Assembly (NCBI GenBank): GCA_023398955.1
Contig: JAEWRL010000095.1
Span: forward strand, 29,104-93,103
From: Pseudomonadota bacterium
GTDB lineage: Bacteria; Myxococcota_A; Polyangia; Polyangiales; Polyangiaceae
DNA: 64,000 nucleotides
Direction of reading: 5' to 3'
A program made the translations under genes and the position numbers. The notes beneath the pieces were generated by a model. The model searched no databases. It worked only from the letters and a program-made list of their open reading frames with translations, and was not told where the DNA came from. Of the stretch, positions 33,253 through 47,491 are shown piece by piece; position 1 is the stretch's first letter, and each line of letters opens with the position of its first letter.

Positions 33253-33860
33253 CCATCCTCGAGCTCGAATCCACGCCGCCCAAACGCGAGCGCGCACCGC
33301 TCCCGCTCTCTGAGCTCGACTTCGCGCTCACGGCGCAGATCACTGTCGCTTGGGCCGGCGAAAGCGGTGAAGAGCCGCGTCTGAAATGGTGGCGCTCGGA
33401 CATGGTGTCCGAGTTCGGCGGCGAGGATCTCTTTCGTCGGCTGCTCCCCCACACCTGGGAGTGGGCTGTTCTGCAAGCCGCTCGCGAGGCGGCCCGCCGC
33501 AAGGATGCCGAGCTCCGCGCCAAGGACCACGACCCCGATCAAATCCTGTCGCTCTTCAGCCTCGGTTTCGAGATCGATGAGCGCATTGAAGAGCGGCTCC
33601 AAGATCTCAAGCGCTCGGGAGCATTGCCTCGCGAGGCTCTCCCTGGCCTCAAAGACGGCATTCAAGCGGAGTGGAACCGCGACGCATTCTTCGACTGGGT
33701 CGCTGGCCACGGGAGCACGGACACGACCTCGGCACCAGCCGGTCGTCGGCTCAAGGGTACCGCCCCCGCATCGCTCGACGCGACCGTCCGGCAGCTCGTC
33801 GCTGCACTCGCGCCACCATCCGACGCCTATCCATTGCCGCATTTCAGGAGGGGCAAATGA
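33249..33860 (+). CDS. brxE: BREX protein BrxE
   Basis: A 203-residue protein assigned to BrxE, the component specific to type 6 BREX, from its position directly before brxA and its size. The sequence (LDFALTAQITVAWAGESGEEPRLKWWRSDMVSEFGGEDLFRRLLPHTWEWAVLQAAREAARR) is acidic and helical with no catalytic motif. Its job in BREX is unknown. The start overlaps the HTH gene; the stop overlaps brxA (ATGA) with AGGAGG upstream of that start. Confidence 0.75.
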   Translation: MTILELESTPPKRERAPLPLSELDFALTAQITVAWAGESGEEPRLKWWRSDMVSEFGGEDLFRRLLPHTWEWAVLQAAREAARRKDAELRAKDHDPDQILSLFSLGFEIDERIEERLQDLKRSGALPREALPGLKDGIQAEWNRDAFFDWVAGHGSTDTTSAPAGRRLKGTAPASLDATVRQLVAALAPPSDAYPLPHFRRGK

Positions 33861-34630
33861 CGACGAGCCCCTCGGAGGCCACTGACGTTCACACCCGGCT
33901 GCTCAAGTGCGCCCTCGAGGTCGAGGACGCCCGTGCGTACTGGTCTCACGCTGGCAACGCCAAACCAGTGACAGCGCAGCGCGCCTTCGACGAGTACTGG
34001 TTCGGCGCGCGGAGCCTGTCTCGGATCGAGGTGTTGCTCGCCAACATGCGTGCGCGCTTCGATGCGTTTCCCGCCGCTCTCTCGGTGCTCCATCGTTGGC
34101 CGAGCATGTCACCAGATACGCGACGGCTCGTGTGTCACTGGCACCTGCAGCTCGCGGACCCCTTGTACCGCCTATTCACCGGCCACTTTCTTCCCGAGCG
34201 ACGAGCAGGCGCGCGGCCCGAGGTGACCCGCGACCTGGTCGTTTCATGGGTTGGCGATCAGGGACCGGGCCGGTGGACCATGTCCACGCGCATTCAGTTC
34301 GCCAGCAAGCTCCTGTCCGCAGCGTTCTCAACCGGACTCGTCACGTCCAATCGCGATCCACGACCACTCGCCATCCCTCGCGTTCCCGACGACGCGCTCG
34401 AATACCTGATGTACGTCCTGCGCGAGGTTTCGTTCGAGGGAACACTGCTCGACAACCACTACGTCGCCTCGGTGGGTCTGGTGGGAGCTGCTCTCGAGGA
34501 CCGCTTGGCCAGCCTGCCTGGGATGCGTTTCCGGCGCCAAGGCGACCTCATCGACTTCGGTTGGCGCCACGTCAGCCTTGCCGCGTGGGCTGATGCCAAC
34601 CTCCGCGAAGAGAAGGAGGGGCTTTCGTGA
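33857..34630 (+). CDS. brxA: BREX protein BrxA
   Basis: 257 residues from ATG 33857 behind AGGAGG. It matches the BrxA (DUF1819-type) helical fold in layout (FDEYWFGARSLSRIEVLLANMRARFDAFPAALSVLHRW, then RRLVCHWHLQLADPLYRLFTGHFLPE). BrxA is a small DNA-binding protein needed for defence in several BREX types. The stop overlaps brxB (GTGA). Confidence 0.8.
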   Translation: MTTSPSEATDVHTRLLKCALEVEDARAYWSHAGNAKPVTAQRAFDEYWFGARSLSRIEVLLANMRARFDAFPAALSVLHRWPSMSPDTRRLVCHWHLQLADPLYRLFTGHFLPERRAGARPEVTRDLVVSWVGDQGPGRWTMSTRIQFASKLLSAAFSTGLVTSNRDPRPLAIPRVPDDALEYLMYVLREVSFEGTLLDNHYVASVGLVGAALEDRLASLPGMRFRRQGDLIDFGWRHVSLAAWADANLREEKEGLS

Positions 34631-35265
34631 CGACGTCGCTCTTCCACCGCACGCCGCTGCAAGAGGCTTTCGCAGCCCTACGGCGGGATCTGATCCACGA
34701 GGACGGCCCTCGCATCAGCACGATGCGAAACTACCGCTTCGCCATCGTCCAGTACGAGCCGAAAGACGAGTTCAAGCTGCGCAGCGAAGTCCAGCGGCTC
34801 AGCTCCGACCTCGTCGCCAACGGCTGGATGGTGCTCTCCATCAACCTGCAGAAGCTCCTCCTCGACCGGGTGCGTGCCCAGGGCGACGACTGGGCTGCCC
34901 GCGTCTCCGAGATGGAGCAACGCATGGCAAGCATCGAGCCGGCGCGCGGCCTCAACTACGTCAAGTCGAAGCTCACGCCGCTCATCGAGGGCCCCGAAGG
35001 CATCGCCACCGACTGCAGCAAGGTCATCTGCGACTACGCCGACGCGCACCCGGAAAACATCGACCGCACCGTCGCCATCGTCGGTCGTGCGGGCGCGCTC
35101 TACCCCTTCTTCCGTTCGTCGGCCCTCCTTCGCCACATCGACGGCAGGACCCGCAACGTGCCGGTGGTCCTCCTGTATCCGGGCGAGCGCCGCGGCGCCA
35201 CGGGACTGTCCTTCATGGGCATGCTCGAGCCCGATAACGACTACCGGCCGCGCATCTATCCGTAG
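34627..35265 (+). CDS. brxB: BREX protein BrxB
   Basis: 212 residues from a GTG inside the overlap with brxA. The body (RFAIVQYEPKDEFKLRSEVQRLSSDLVANGWMVLSINLQKLLLDRV ..., VPVVLLYPGERRGATGLSFMGMLEPDNDYRPRIYP) is characteristic of DUF1788/BrxB. BrxB is required for BREX modification and restriction, but its biochemical role is not settled; it probably bridges BrxC and PglX/PglZ. The 17-base gap to brxC is the largest in the front half of the operon. Confidence 0.88.
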   Translation: MTTSLFHRTPLQEAFAALRRDLIHEDGPRISTMRNYRFAIVQYEPKDEFKLRSEVQRLSSDLVANGWMVLSINLQKLLLDRVRAQGDDWAARVSEMEQRMASIEPARGLNYVKSKLTPLIEGPEGIATDCSKVICDYADAHPENIDRTVAIVGRAGALYPFFRSSALLRHIDGRTRNVPVVLLYPGERRGATGLSFMGMLEPDNDYRPRIYP

Positions 35266-35282
35266 GCGGACAAGAAAGGGCA

Positions 35283-38200
35283 ATGAACACCATGCTGATC
35301 CGAGACATCTTCCTTTCTGACGTCACACGCGACATCCCGCCGGTCGTCTATCTGCACGAGCAGTCGCCCGACAAGCTGACCGCCGAGGTCTCCGAGTACA
35401 TCATCACCGGAGGCTGGCCCGAGGATCACCCGAATCATCGGCGTGTCCCCAGCGGCATCCACGAGCAATACGTTCGTCTGCTCACCAACATCGCAAGCGA
35501 GCTGGACAGGCCCGGCGGTCCCGACCTGCCGAACGCGTGGGTGTCCGGTTTCTACGGCTCAGGTAAGTCCAGCTTCGCCAAGCTGCTCGGCCTGGCCCTC
35601 GATGGCATCGCGTTGCCCGACGGCGTGTCACTCGCAGAGGCGTGGCTGCGCAGGGACACCTCTCCGAAGTCGGGCGAGCTCCGCGCGGCCTGGAGCGCCC
35701 TGAGGCAGAAGATTGATCCGCTCGCAGTCGTTTTCGACATCGGCGGCTCGGCCCGCGACAACGAGCACATCCATGCAGCGACCGTTCGCCAAGTTCAGAA
35801 TCGCCTCGGCTACTGCAGCACCGAACCCCTGGTCGCGGACTTCGAGCTCAACCTCGAGCGAGACGGTCAGTGGTCGCGCTTCGAGAAGGTAGCTCAAGAC
35901 ACCTTGGGGCAGCCGTGGACCGCCGTGAAGGACCGCGCCCTCGCGGAGGAGGAGTTCTCCGTCGTGATGTCGGCGATGTACCCCGAGAAGTACACCGACC
36001 CGATGAGCTGGTTCACCAGCCGCGGCGGCACGCACACGCGCTCGGAGTCGCCCGAGGAGGCCGTCTCTGCAATCCGCGACATGCTCAAGTTCCGGCGCCC
36101 CAACGCGACTCTCTTCCTCGTCGTCGACGAGGTTTCGCAGTACGTGCTCGCGAACAAGGACCGTGTCGATCGCCTCCGTGCGTTCGCTACGGCCCTCGGC
36201 TCGACCCTCAAAGGCAAAGCCTGGCTCGTCGCATTGGGCCAGCAGAAACTCGACGAGGAGGCGGATGACTCGTTCCTCGTTTGGGCGAAGGACCGTTTCC
36301 CACCCAAGCTGCGCGTCCACCTGGCGGCGACCAACATTCGCGACGTCGTCCACAAGCGCCTTCTCCAGAAGAAGACCGAGCACGAGGGCGAGCTGCGCGA
36401 CCTCTTCGAGAAGCACCGTCCGGACCTGAAGCTCTACGCCTACGGCTGCGAGTCGGTGACCGCGGAGGAGTTCGTCGAGGTCTACCCGATGCTTCCGGGC
36501 CAGATCGACCTCATCCTCCAAATCACCAGCGCCCTCAGAACCCGCTCAGCCCGAGCGCAGGGCGACGATCAGGCTATCCGCGGCTTGCTCCAGCTGCTGG
36601 GTGAGCTCTTCCGTGAACAGAAGCTCGCGGATGAGCCGCTCGGCTCGCTCATCACCCTCGACAAGATCTACGAGGTGCAGCACACCGCGCTCGACTCCGA
36701 CGTTCAAGACTCGATGGCGCGCGTGCTGAGTCAGTGCATCGCGGCCGAGGATGCGCTTCTGGTCCGCGCGGCGAAGGCGGTCGCGCTGCTCGAGCTCATC
36801 CAGGACTCCATCCCCACCGACGCCAAGCTCGTCGCGCAGTGCCTCTACGATCGAGTGGACCGCGGCAATCAGGTGGCGGCCGTCACCGAAGCGCTCGAGG
36901 AGCTGCGCCGCCGCAACCTTCTCGGCTACTCCGAGAAGCACGGCTACAAGGTGCAGTCGTCTGCAGGCGAGGAGTGGGAGCGCGAGCGCCGAGACATCGG
37001 CGTGCCCAGCGAGTCCATCGGTGACGTCGTGCAGGACGCGTTGAAGTATCTCCTCGCCGAGCCCGACCGCCCGCGCCTCAGTGGGCGACCGTTCCCCTGG
37101 GCGGCCGTCTTCACCGATGGACGCAAGGCCGACGACGTGACGCTGGTCGATCCGCGAGACGATGCGGTGATTCGCGTCGACTTCCGCTTCCTTTCCCGCG
37201 AGGAGTCCACCGAGAGCACCTGGGTGCGACGCAGCGCAGAGACAGCCCTCCACGACCGGCTCGTATGGGTATCCGGCGACGCCGACCAGGCTAAGGAGAA
37301 GGCCCGCGAGCTGCAACGCTCCCGCGCCATGGTCAAGAAGTACAAGCCGCGGCGCGAGTCGCTGAATGCGGCGCGCAAGCTCCTGCTGCAACAGGAAGAA
37401 AACCGCGCCGAAGATCTGGAGAAGATCGCGCGTGATGCCGTCGCGGAGACGTGGATGGCCGGAAAGCTCTACTTCCGCGGTCGTTCGATCTCTCCGCAGG
37501 AGCAAGGGGCCTCGTTCTCGGCCGTGGTGTCTGCGACCGCGACCCGCGTCTTGCCCGATCTCTATCCCCATTTCGTCGCGACTCAGATCCAACCGTCAGA
37601 GCTGCTGCAGATGGTGGACGCGGAGCTGTCTGGTCCGTCACCGAAGTTCCTTGCTGGCGATCTCGGGATTCTCGAGCTCGACTCCGGACGCTACGTGCCC
37701 GCCTGCAGCGGCGTGGTTCCACGCAGGGTTCAGGAATACATCGATGCCGAAGGAGGCCTTGGCGGAACAACGCTCCTCGCCCACTTCGGAGGTCCGCCCT
37801 ACGGCTACACGGCGAACGTTGTGAAGGCGTGCGTGGCGGGCCTGCTCCGTGCGGGCAAGGTCCGCCTGCAACCTGAGGGTGGCAGCGAGATCACTGCCAT
37901 CCGCGACGCAGGCGTGCGCGACCTCTTCGACAAGGACCGCGCATTCCGTCGCGCCACGATCTTCCCCGCCGGCGACGACGAGATCGGTTTCCAGGCGCTG
38001 GCCCGTATCTGCAAGTTCTTCGAGGAGCGCCTCGGCGAGAAGCTCGATCGAGAGCCCGCGCCCATCGCCGATGCGGTCGCGCAGCGCTTCCCGCAGCTTG
38101 CGGGGCAGCTGCGGAGCGTCCAGGCGAAGCTTGACCGCCTACCAGGCTCGCCACAAGGACCGGCTGCATTCGCGAAGCTCAGCGACGCGCTGGAGCAGTG

Positions 38201-38912
38201 CATTCGTACCTGCCGCCAGACGAAGCCGACCGTGAAGCTCGTGAAGAAGTATCTGGACGCGTTGCGAGACGGCGTCCAGTTGCTTCAGCTCTATGACGCG
38301 GAACTGACCGACGATGCCATCCGTGCCGTCACCGACGCGCACGGTGTTCTCGTCTACCAAGCCAAGCAAATCGAGGAGCTGGGTGTAAGCGCCTCCAACG
38401 TCATCGACGCCGCCGCTCGGGTGCGCCACCAGCTGGAATCCGACCGTCCTTGGCAGGCTATCTCGGGACTCGCGGAAGACCTCGAACAGATCAAGGTGGC
38501 GTACACCAGCGAACGGCAGAGGTTGCTCCAGTGGCAGGAGCAAGAAGCCGAGGCGGCGCGAGGTCGCCTGAAGGGCCGCGACGGCTTCACCACGCTTACA
38601 GGCGAGCAGTCACACCAGGTGCTTCGCCCGTTCGCCCGTGCCGTCACCGACACCACCGCCGAGGCGATCGCACCGCCTCTGAGCGCCCTGAAGGAGCCGT
38701 TCTCGCTGGCGCTGCAGCGCGCGGAAGACCAGGCCAACGATATCCTCGATGAGATCCTCAGCGAGGGCGACAAGCCGCTGATCGCCCGCGTTCATCTCGA
38801 CCTGCGCAACCGGGAGCTCACGAGCGAAGCCGACGTGGACGCGCTGGTTGAGGAGATCAAGAAGCGCTTGATGGAGCAGATCCGCGCTGGCGCTCGCGTG
38901 AGGCTAACGTGA
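35283..38912 (+). CDS. brxC: BREX ATPase BrxC (PglY-like)
   Basis: A 1209-residue AAA-type ATPase, the large conserved motor-like subunit of BREX. Walker A is GFYGSGKS (Lys95); Walker B is ATLFLVVDEVSQYV near 280. The C-terminal half is a long helical region with coiled-coil-like segments (RAEDLEKIARDAVAE..., EQIKVAYTSERQRLLQWQEQEAEAARGRL). BrxC is essential for both host marking and phage exclusion, and likely forms ring-like assemblies that license the modification complex. Length is typical for the family. pglX follows after 16 bases. Confidence 0.9.
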   Translation: MNTMLIRDIFLSDVTRDIPPVVYLHEQSPDKLTAEVSEYIITGGWPEDHPNHRRVPSGIHEQYVRLLTNIASELDRPGGPDLPNAWVSGFYGSGKSSFAKLLGLALDGIALPDGVSLAEAWLRRDTSPKSGELRAAWSALRQKIDPLAVVFDIGGSARDNEHIHAATVRQVQNRLGYCSTEPLVADFELNLERDGQWSRFEKVAQDTLGQPWTAVKDRALAEEEFSVVMSAMYPEKYTDPMSWFTSRGGTHTRSESPEEAVSAIRDMLKFRRPNATLFLVVDEVSQYVLANKDRVDRLRAFATALGSTLKGKAWLVALGQQKLDEEADDSFLVWAKDRFPPKLRVHLAATNIRDVVHKRLLQKKTEHEGELRDLFEKHRPDLKLYAYGCESVTAEEFVEVYPMLPGQIDLILQITSALRTRSARAQGDDQAIRGLLQLLGELFREQKLADEPLGSLITLDKIYEVQHTALDSDVQDSMARVLSQCIAAEDALLVRAAKAVALLELIQDSIPTDAKLVAQCLYDRVDRGNQVAAVTEALEELRRRNLLGYSEKHGYKVQSSAGEEWERERRDIGVPSESIGDVVQDALKYLLAEPDRPRLSGRPFPWAAVFTDGRKADDVTLVDPRDDAVIRVDFRFLSREESTESTWVRRSAETALHDRLVWVSGDADQAKEKARELQRSRAMVKKYKPRRESLNAARKLLLQQEENRAEDLEKIARDAVAETWMAGKLYFRGRSISPQEQGASFSAVVSATATRVLPDLYPHFVATQIQPSELLQMVDAELSGPSPKFLAGDLGILELDSGRYVPACSGVVPRRVQEYIDAEGGLGGTTLLAHFGGPPYGYTANVVKACVAGLLRAGKVRLQPEGGSEITAIRDAGVRDLFDKDRAFRRATIFPAGDDEIGFQALARICKFFEERLGEKLDREPAPIADAVAQRFPQLAGQLRSVQAKLDRLPGSPQGPAAFAKLSDALEQCIRTCRQTKPTVKLVKKYLDALRDGVQLLQLYDAELTDDAIRAVTDAHGVLVYQAKQIEELGVSASNVIDAAARVRHQLESDRPWQAISGLAEDLEQIKVAYTSERQRLLQWQEQEAEAARGRLKGRDGFTTLTGEQSHQVLRPFARAVTDTTAEAIAPPLSALKEPFSLALQRAEDQANDILDEILSEGDKPLIARVHLDLRNRELTSEADVDALVEEIKKRLMEQIRAGARVRLT

Positions 38913-38928
38913 TGGGGGGAGCTTTCGC

Positions 38929-43262
<4,334 letters not shown>

Positions 43263-43266
<4 letters not shown>

Positions 43267-46169
43267 CCCATGCCTTTGCCATTGGCGGACCAGTCTCCGA
43301 GGCCCTCGAAGCCGATCTGCGCAGCTGGGTGCGTAAGCACGGCGTCGTCGTATGGCTCGATCTCGACGGGCACTACACCTCGATGGTCGATCGACTCGTC
43401 GAAGCCCGCGACAGCGGCGGCCTGCCGTACGAGATCCAGGCATTTCGCGGCAGTCACCTCGACCTGATGATGGCGCTCGAAGGTCTGGTCGGAGGCACGG
43501 AGAAGACGCAGCTCGTCGTCCACCTCCCAGGCTTCAACGAAGACACCGTGCGCCAGACGCCACTGCTCGAGCTCTACTCAGCCGGCGTCCGCTATCGCAA
43601 GAGCCTCGACACCTTGGTGAACGAAGCCGCCGGCGGAAAGGTGCGACCGGAACAGATCGCGGCTTTCCAAGCCAAGGGAGGCCTATCCCTCGAAGGCGCC
43701 GACGCTTGGCTCTCGGCATCCATCGCCGGTGGTGATTCCGGCATCGGCGCGCAGCTGCGAGCCATGCACCCAACGGCCATTCTCGACGACCTCTTGTCGG
43801 GCGGGTTCGTGGCCGACCAGGTTGCTCAGGGGAATGCGGACGCCGTCTGGGAGCGGCTCCGAATTGCGACCGGCATTTCCACGGATTGGGTCGATCGAAC
43901 GCTTCCCTCAGCTCAGGTGCGGCCGAGCGACGCTGCCTTCGCCGCGGCGAGCTGGTGCCTCTGCATCGAGTACATCGACGATCTCCGTCGCCCACCGGTC
44001 GCCGAAGTCCTGGAGGGCATGTCCGGCTTGCCCCGTCCGGTCGTCGAGACATGCCGAGCGGTTGCGGCTTACCTGCGCGAGCGACACGCCGTCTTCTACA
44101 AGCGCACGGCCGACGAGACGGAGGCCATGCTGGTCGACGAGGTCGACGCGGCAAAGGCGGAGGACCTGGGCCGCGTCGATACCTTCCGCTTCGAAGAGGA
44201 CACCGTACTCGAGGCAGCCCTCGCGTGCTTGACCGCGCGCGACTGGGACACCGCTGCCGATTGGGCCTCGTTGCGCATCGGTTCCAAGTCCAACCTCGGC
44301 TCGTACTGGCTTCGCGACGACCCGACCCGTCAGTCAGCATGGCAGCTCATCGCCGATGCCGCGGCACTCGGACAGTCCATCGCCCGCGCGGGCGAGCACC
44401 TCACCGCGAAGGGGAGCCTCGACGCAGCCATCGACTTCTACACGGAACGCGGCGCCGCCGTGGACCAGGCACACCGTCACCTAGAGCAGCGCAGACTCGC
44501 GCTCCTCTACCCACAGCTACCCGAGTTCGAAACGCTGCGCGCCCGGCTTGACGAGATGCGCACGCTTTGGCGCGCGTGGGCCGACGCGTGGGCGCGCGAC
44601 TTCAACGATCTCTGTCGCAGCCACGGGTTCCTCCCAGAGCCTGGACGGCAGCAACGCACTCTCTTCGACGAAGTCGTGCGGCCGATGACGCAGGAGCCCG
44701 GCACCACGGCTCTCTTCGTTGTCGACGCCTTCCGCTTCGAGATGGGCGATGAACTCTACCGGCAGCTTGCCGGCGAGTCATCGACCACGGTTCACCTCAA
44801 GGGCCGCTTGGCTGAGCTGCCCTCGGTGACCGAAGTCGGGATGAACGTGCTCGCGCCTGTGTCGAGCAAGGGGAAGCTCGCTCCGTCGCTGAGCGACAGC
44901 AACGGCGGTCGGATTCAAGGCTTCTCGACCGGCGAGTTTCGCGTCTCCGACCCCGAGAGTCGCAAGCGCGCAATGCACGGCCGGGTCGGGGGAACGAGCT
45001 GCCCATGGCTGACCCTCGAAGAGGTCGTGTCGCGGGATAGTACGTCGCTGAAACGCGCCGTCGCCCAGGCCCGCCTCGTCGTGGTGCACAGCATGGAGAT
45101 CGATAACGCGGGCGAAAAAGGCGTAGGCCCTGCGGTGTTCGACCACGTGATGCAGAAGCTTCGTGCCGCGTGGCGACTCCTACGTGACGCGGGGGTCCGT
45201 CGGTTTGTCTTTACGAGCGACCATGGCTTCCTTTTGCTCGATGAGACGGCGGCCTCGGCGGTCACCCACGGCCGCAAGATCGATCCCAAGCGGCGGCACG
45301 TGTTCTCTGCGCACGGCGCCGACCACTCGGGCGAGGTGCGAGTCGCCCTCGCGGATCTGGGCTACGAGGGAGTCGAGGGGCACGTCATGTTCCCGGAGAC
45401 GACCGCCGTCTTCGACACCGGGCGCCGCTCGATGAGCTTTGTCCATGGCGGCAATAGTCTGCAGGAACGGGTCATCCCCGTCCTCACAGTCGTCCACCGT
45501 GCAGCCGCCGGCGGAAGCACCGTCCGTTACTCGGTAGCCGCGTCGGTCCTCGATGGCGTCGCCGGCATGCACTGCCTCCAAGGGCGGGTCGAGTTGGCAG
45601 ACCAGGCCGCGTTCGACTTCGGCGGACCAAAGGAAGTGGAGGTCTCGCTCCGGGTCCCGGAGGCCGATGACGTGCGAGTTGAGCTGTGCCAGGTGCGCGG
45701 CAAGGCGCGCATCGTGGGCGGTGCACTGCTCGCCACGGTCGCCGAGACGTTTGAGCTGTTCTTCCGGCTCTCCGGACCCGCGGCTTCCCGCGTGCAAGTG
45801 GAGCTCTTCCACGGGAGCCAGCGCTACGAAGTGACGCCGTGCGTGCCCGACGGTCGGTTCGCCGTCGCGGCGACCCGAAGTCCATCTGCACCACCGCCGC
45901 CTGCTGCCGCCCCCACCAAGGCCGAGCTCTCGGTCGCAAGCGCGTGGCTGTTGGACCTCCCTGAGGGCGGCGTCAGGCAGGTGTTCGAGCACCTCGCAGT
46001 TCACGGGACAGTTACGGAGGGCGAAGCCTCCAACATGCTTGGCGGTCCGAGGGCCGTGCGTCGATTCGCGGTGCGATTTGAGGAGTTTGCGCAGAAGGCC
46101 CCATTCAGCGTGCGTATCGACATGGTGGCCGGATCCAAGCGATACGTGCGCGAAGGAAACAGCCAATGA
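43263..46169 (+). CDS. pglZ: BREX phosphatase-fold protein PglZ (BrxZ)
   Basis: A 968-residue PglZ-family protein of the alkaline-phosphatase superfamily. The PglZ domain opens with FVVDAFRFEMGDELYRQL (metal-binding Asp488) and contains FTSDHGFLLLDE near 660. The N-terminal half is helical; the C-terminus has strand-rich and winged-helix-like parts. PglZ is the signature subunit of all BREX systems, forms a complex with PglX, and relatives show nuclease or phosphodiesterase activity in vitro. Overlaps at both ends indicate strict co-translation. Confidence 0.92.
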
Positions 46170-47491
46170 CAACCATGACGCAAAAGGACGTGGAACACGT
46201 CTTTGAGTCCTTACGAAAGGGCCTCGTGCCTGAACGGGGCATCGACGCCTTTGCCGTCGGCATCGAGAAGCAGCGCGGTGAGCTTCATCGTCAGCTCGAA
46301 CTGGCGCGGGACGGCGAGGGCACCATCAAGTTTCTTCGCGGAGGCTACGGCTGCGGCAAGACCTTCATGGCCCGTCTGGCTCTCCTCGATGCGCAGGAGC
46401 GCGGCTTCGCGACCAGCTTCGTCGTGGTCTCCGACAACGACCTCAAGTTTCACCGCTTCGACGATGTCTACCGCAAGGTGATGACCGAGCTGGGCACGGC
46501 CTCGTGCGCTCGCGGAGCCCTCGGCGACATCCTCGACCGCTGGATCGGCAAGGTCGAAGAGGGACTCATCGCGGCCGGGGAGGACGAAGACGCTCCCGAT
46601 TTCGACGAGAAGGTCCGCAGGCGGCTCGACGAGGATCTTGCGTCTCTCACCGGCGGCCAGGCGCCTCAAGACTTCGTTCGGGTGGTTCAGACCATCTTCG
46701 ACCTGAAGCAGAAGGGAGACGTCGCCGAGGCCGGTGCGCTCACCTCGTGGCTCTGTGGCAGCGGCAACGTGGCTGCGTCTGCGAAGAAGGCGGCAGGAAT
46801 CAAAGGCGACATCGGCAGCCGGGATGCCCTCGACTACCTGCGCGGGGTCCTCGAGATCGTCAAGGCCGCTGGCTACCAGGGGCTCGTCATCGTCATTGAC
46901 GAAGCCGAGACGATCCTCCGGATGCGCTCCGACTCTCGGCACAAGTCCCTCAACGGCATCCGGCAGATCGCCGACGCCGCAGGCTCCTACCCCGGGCTTC
47001 TCTGGCTGTTCACCGGCACGCCTGAGTTCTTCGACACCCGCCACGGGGTAGCCGGACTCGCGCCGCTGAATGATCGGATCCGCTTCCTGAAGCAGGGCCG
47101 GTTCGCCAGCCTGAGGCAGGCGCAGCTGGAGCTCGTTCCCTTCGATGCCAGTCGCCTGCGTTCCGTGGCCCTCAAGCTCCGCGAGCTGTTCCCTTCCAGT
47201 GACCAGAGTCGAATCGACAGCCGTGTGAGCCCCGAGTTCATCGATCGCCTCGTCGCCGAGGTGACGACAGGGTTCAAGGGTGACGTCGGCGTCGTCCCCC
47301 GACAGTTCCTGCGGGAGTTCATCACCCAAATGGACCTGGTGGAGGAGCACGACGACTACGTTCCGATGAACGAGTATGGGTTCAAGCCCGAAGCATTGAG
47401 CCCCGAGGAGCAGCACGCGCTTTCGGGAGAGCCGTTCACCGTTCCCGATGGTGATGGCGACGGGCTCGTCCCGCAGGAGGACGTCTGGTGA
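46166..47491 (+). CDS. brxD: BREX ATP-binding protein BrxD
   Basis: A 441-residue P-loop ATPase. Walker A is GGYGCGKT (Lys65) in KFLRGGYGCGKTFMARLALLDA; Walker B is GLVIVIDEAETIL near 243. Family landmarks include FHRFDDVYRKVM and LWLFTGTPEFFDTRHGVAGLAPL. BrxD is found in types 2 and 6 together with BrxHI, and it probably couples ATP hydrolysis to loading of the helicase. Overlaps join it to pglZ (ATGA) and brxHI (GTGA). Confidence 0.9.
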   Translation: MTTMTQKDVEHVFESLRKGLVPERGIDAFAVGIEKQRGELHRQLELARDGEGTIKFLRGGYGCGKTFMARLALLDAQERGFATSFVVVSDNDLKFHRFDDVYRKVMTELGTASCARGALGDILDRWIGKVEEGLIAAGEDEDAPDFDEKVRRRLDEDLASLTGGQAPQDFVRVVQTIFDLKQKGDVAEAGALTSWLCGSGNVAASAKKAAGIKGDIGSRDALDYLRGVLEIVKAAGYQGLVIVIDEAETILRMRSDSRHKSLNGIRQIADAAGSYPGLLWLFTGTPEFFDTRHGVAGLAPLNDRIRFLKQGRFASLRQAQLELVPFDASRLRSVALKLRELFPSSDQSRIDSRVSPEFIDRLVAEVTTGFKGDVGVVPRQFLREFITQMDLVEEHDDYVPMNEYGFKPEALSPEEQHALSGEPFTVPDGDGDGLVPQEDVW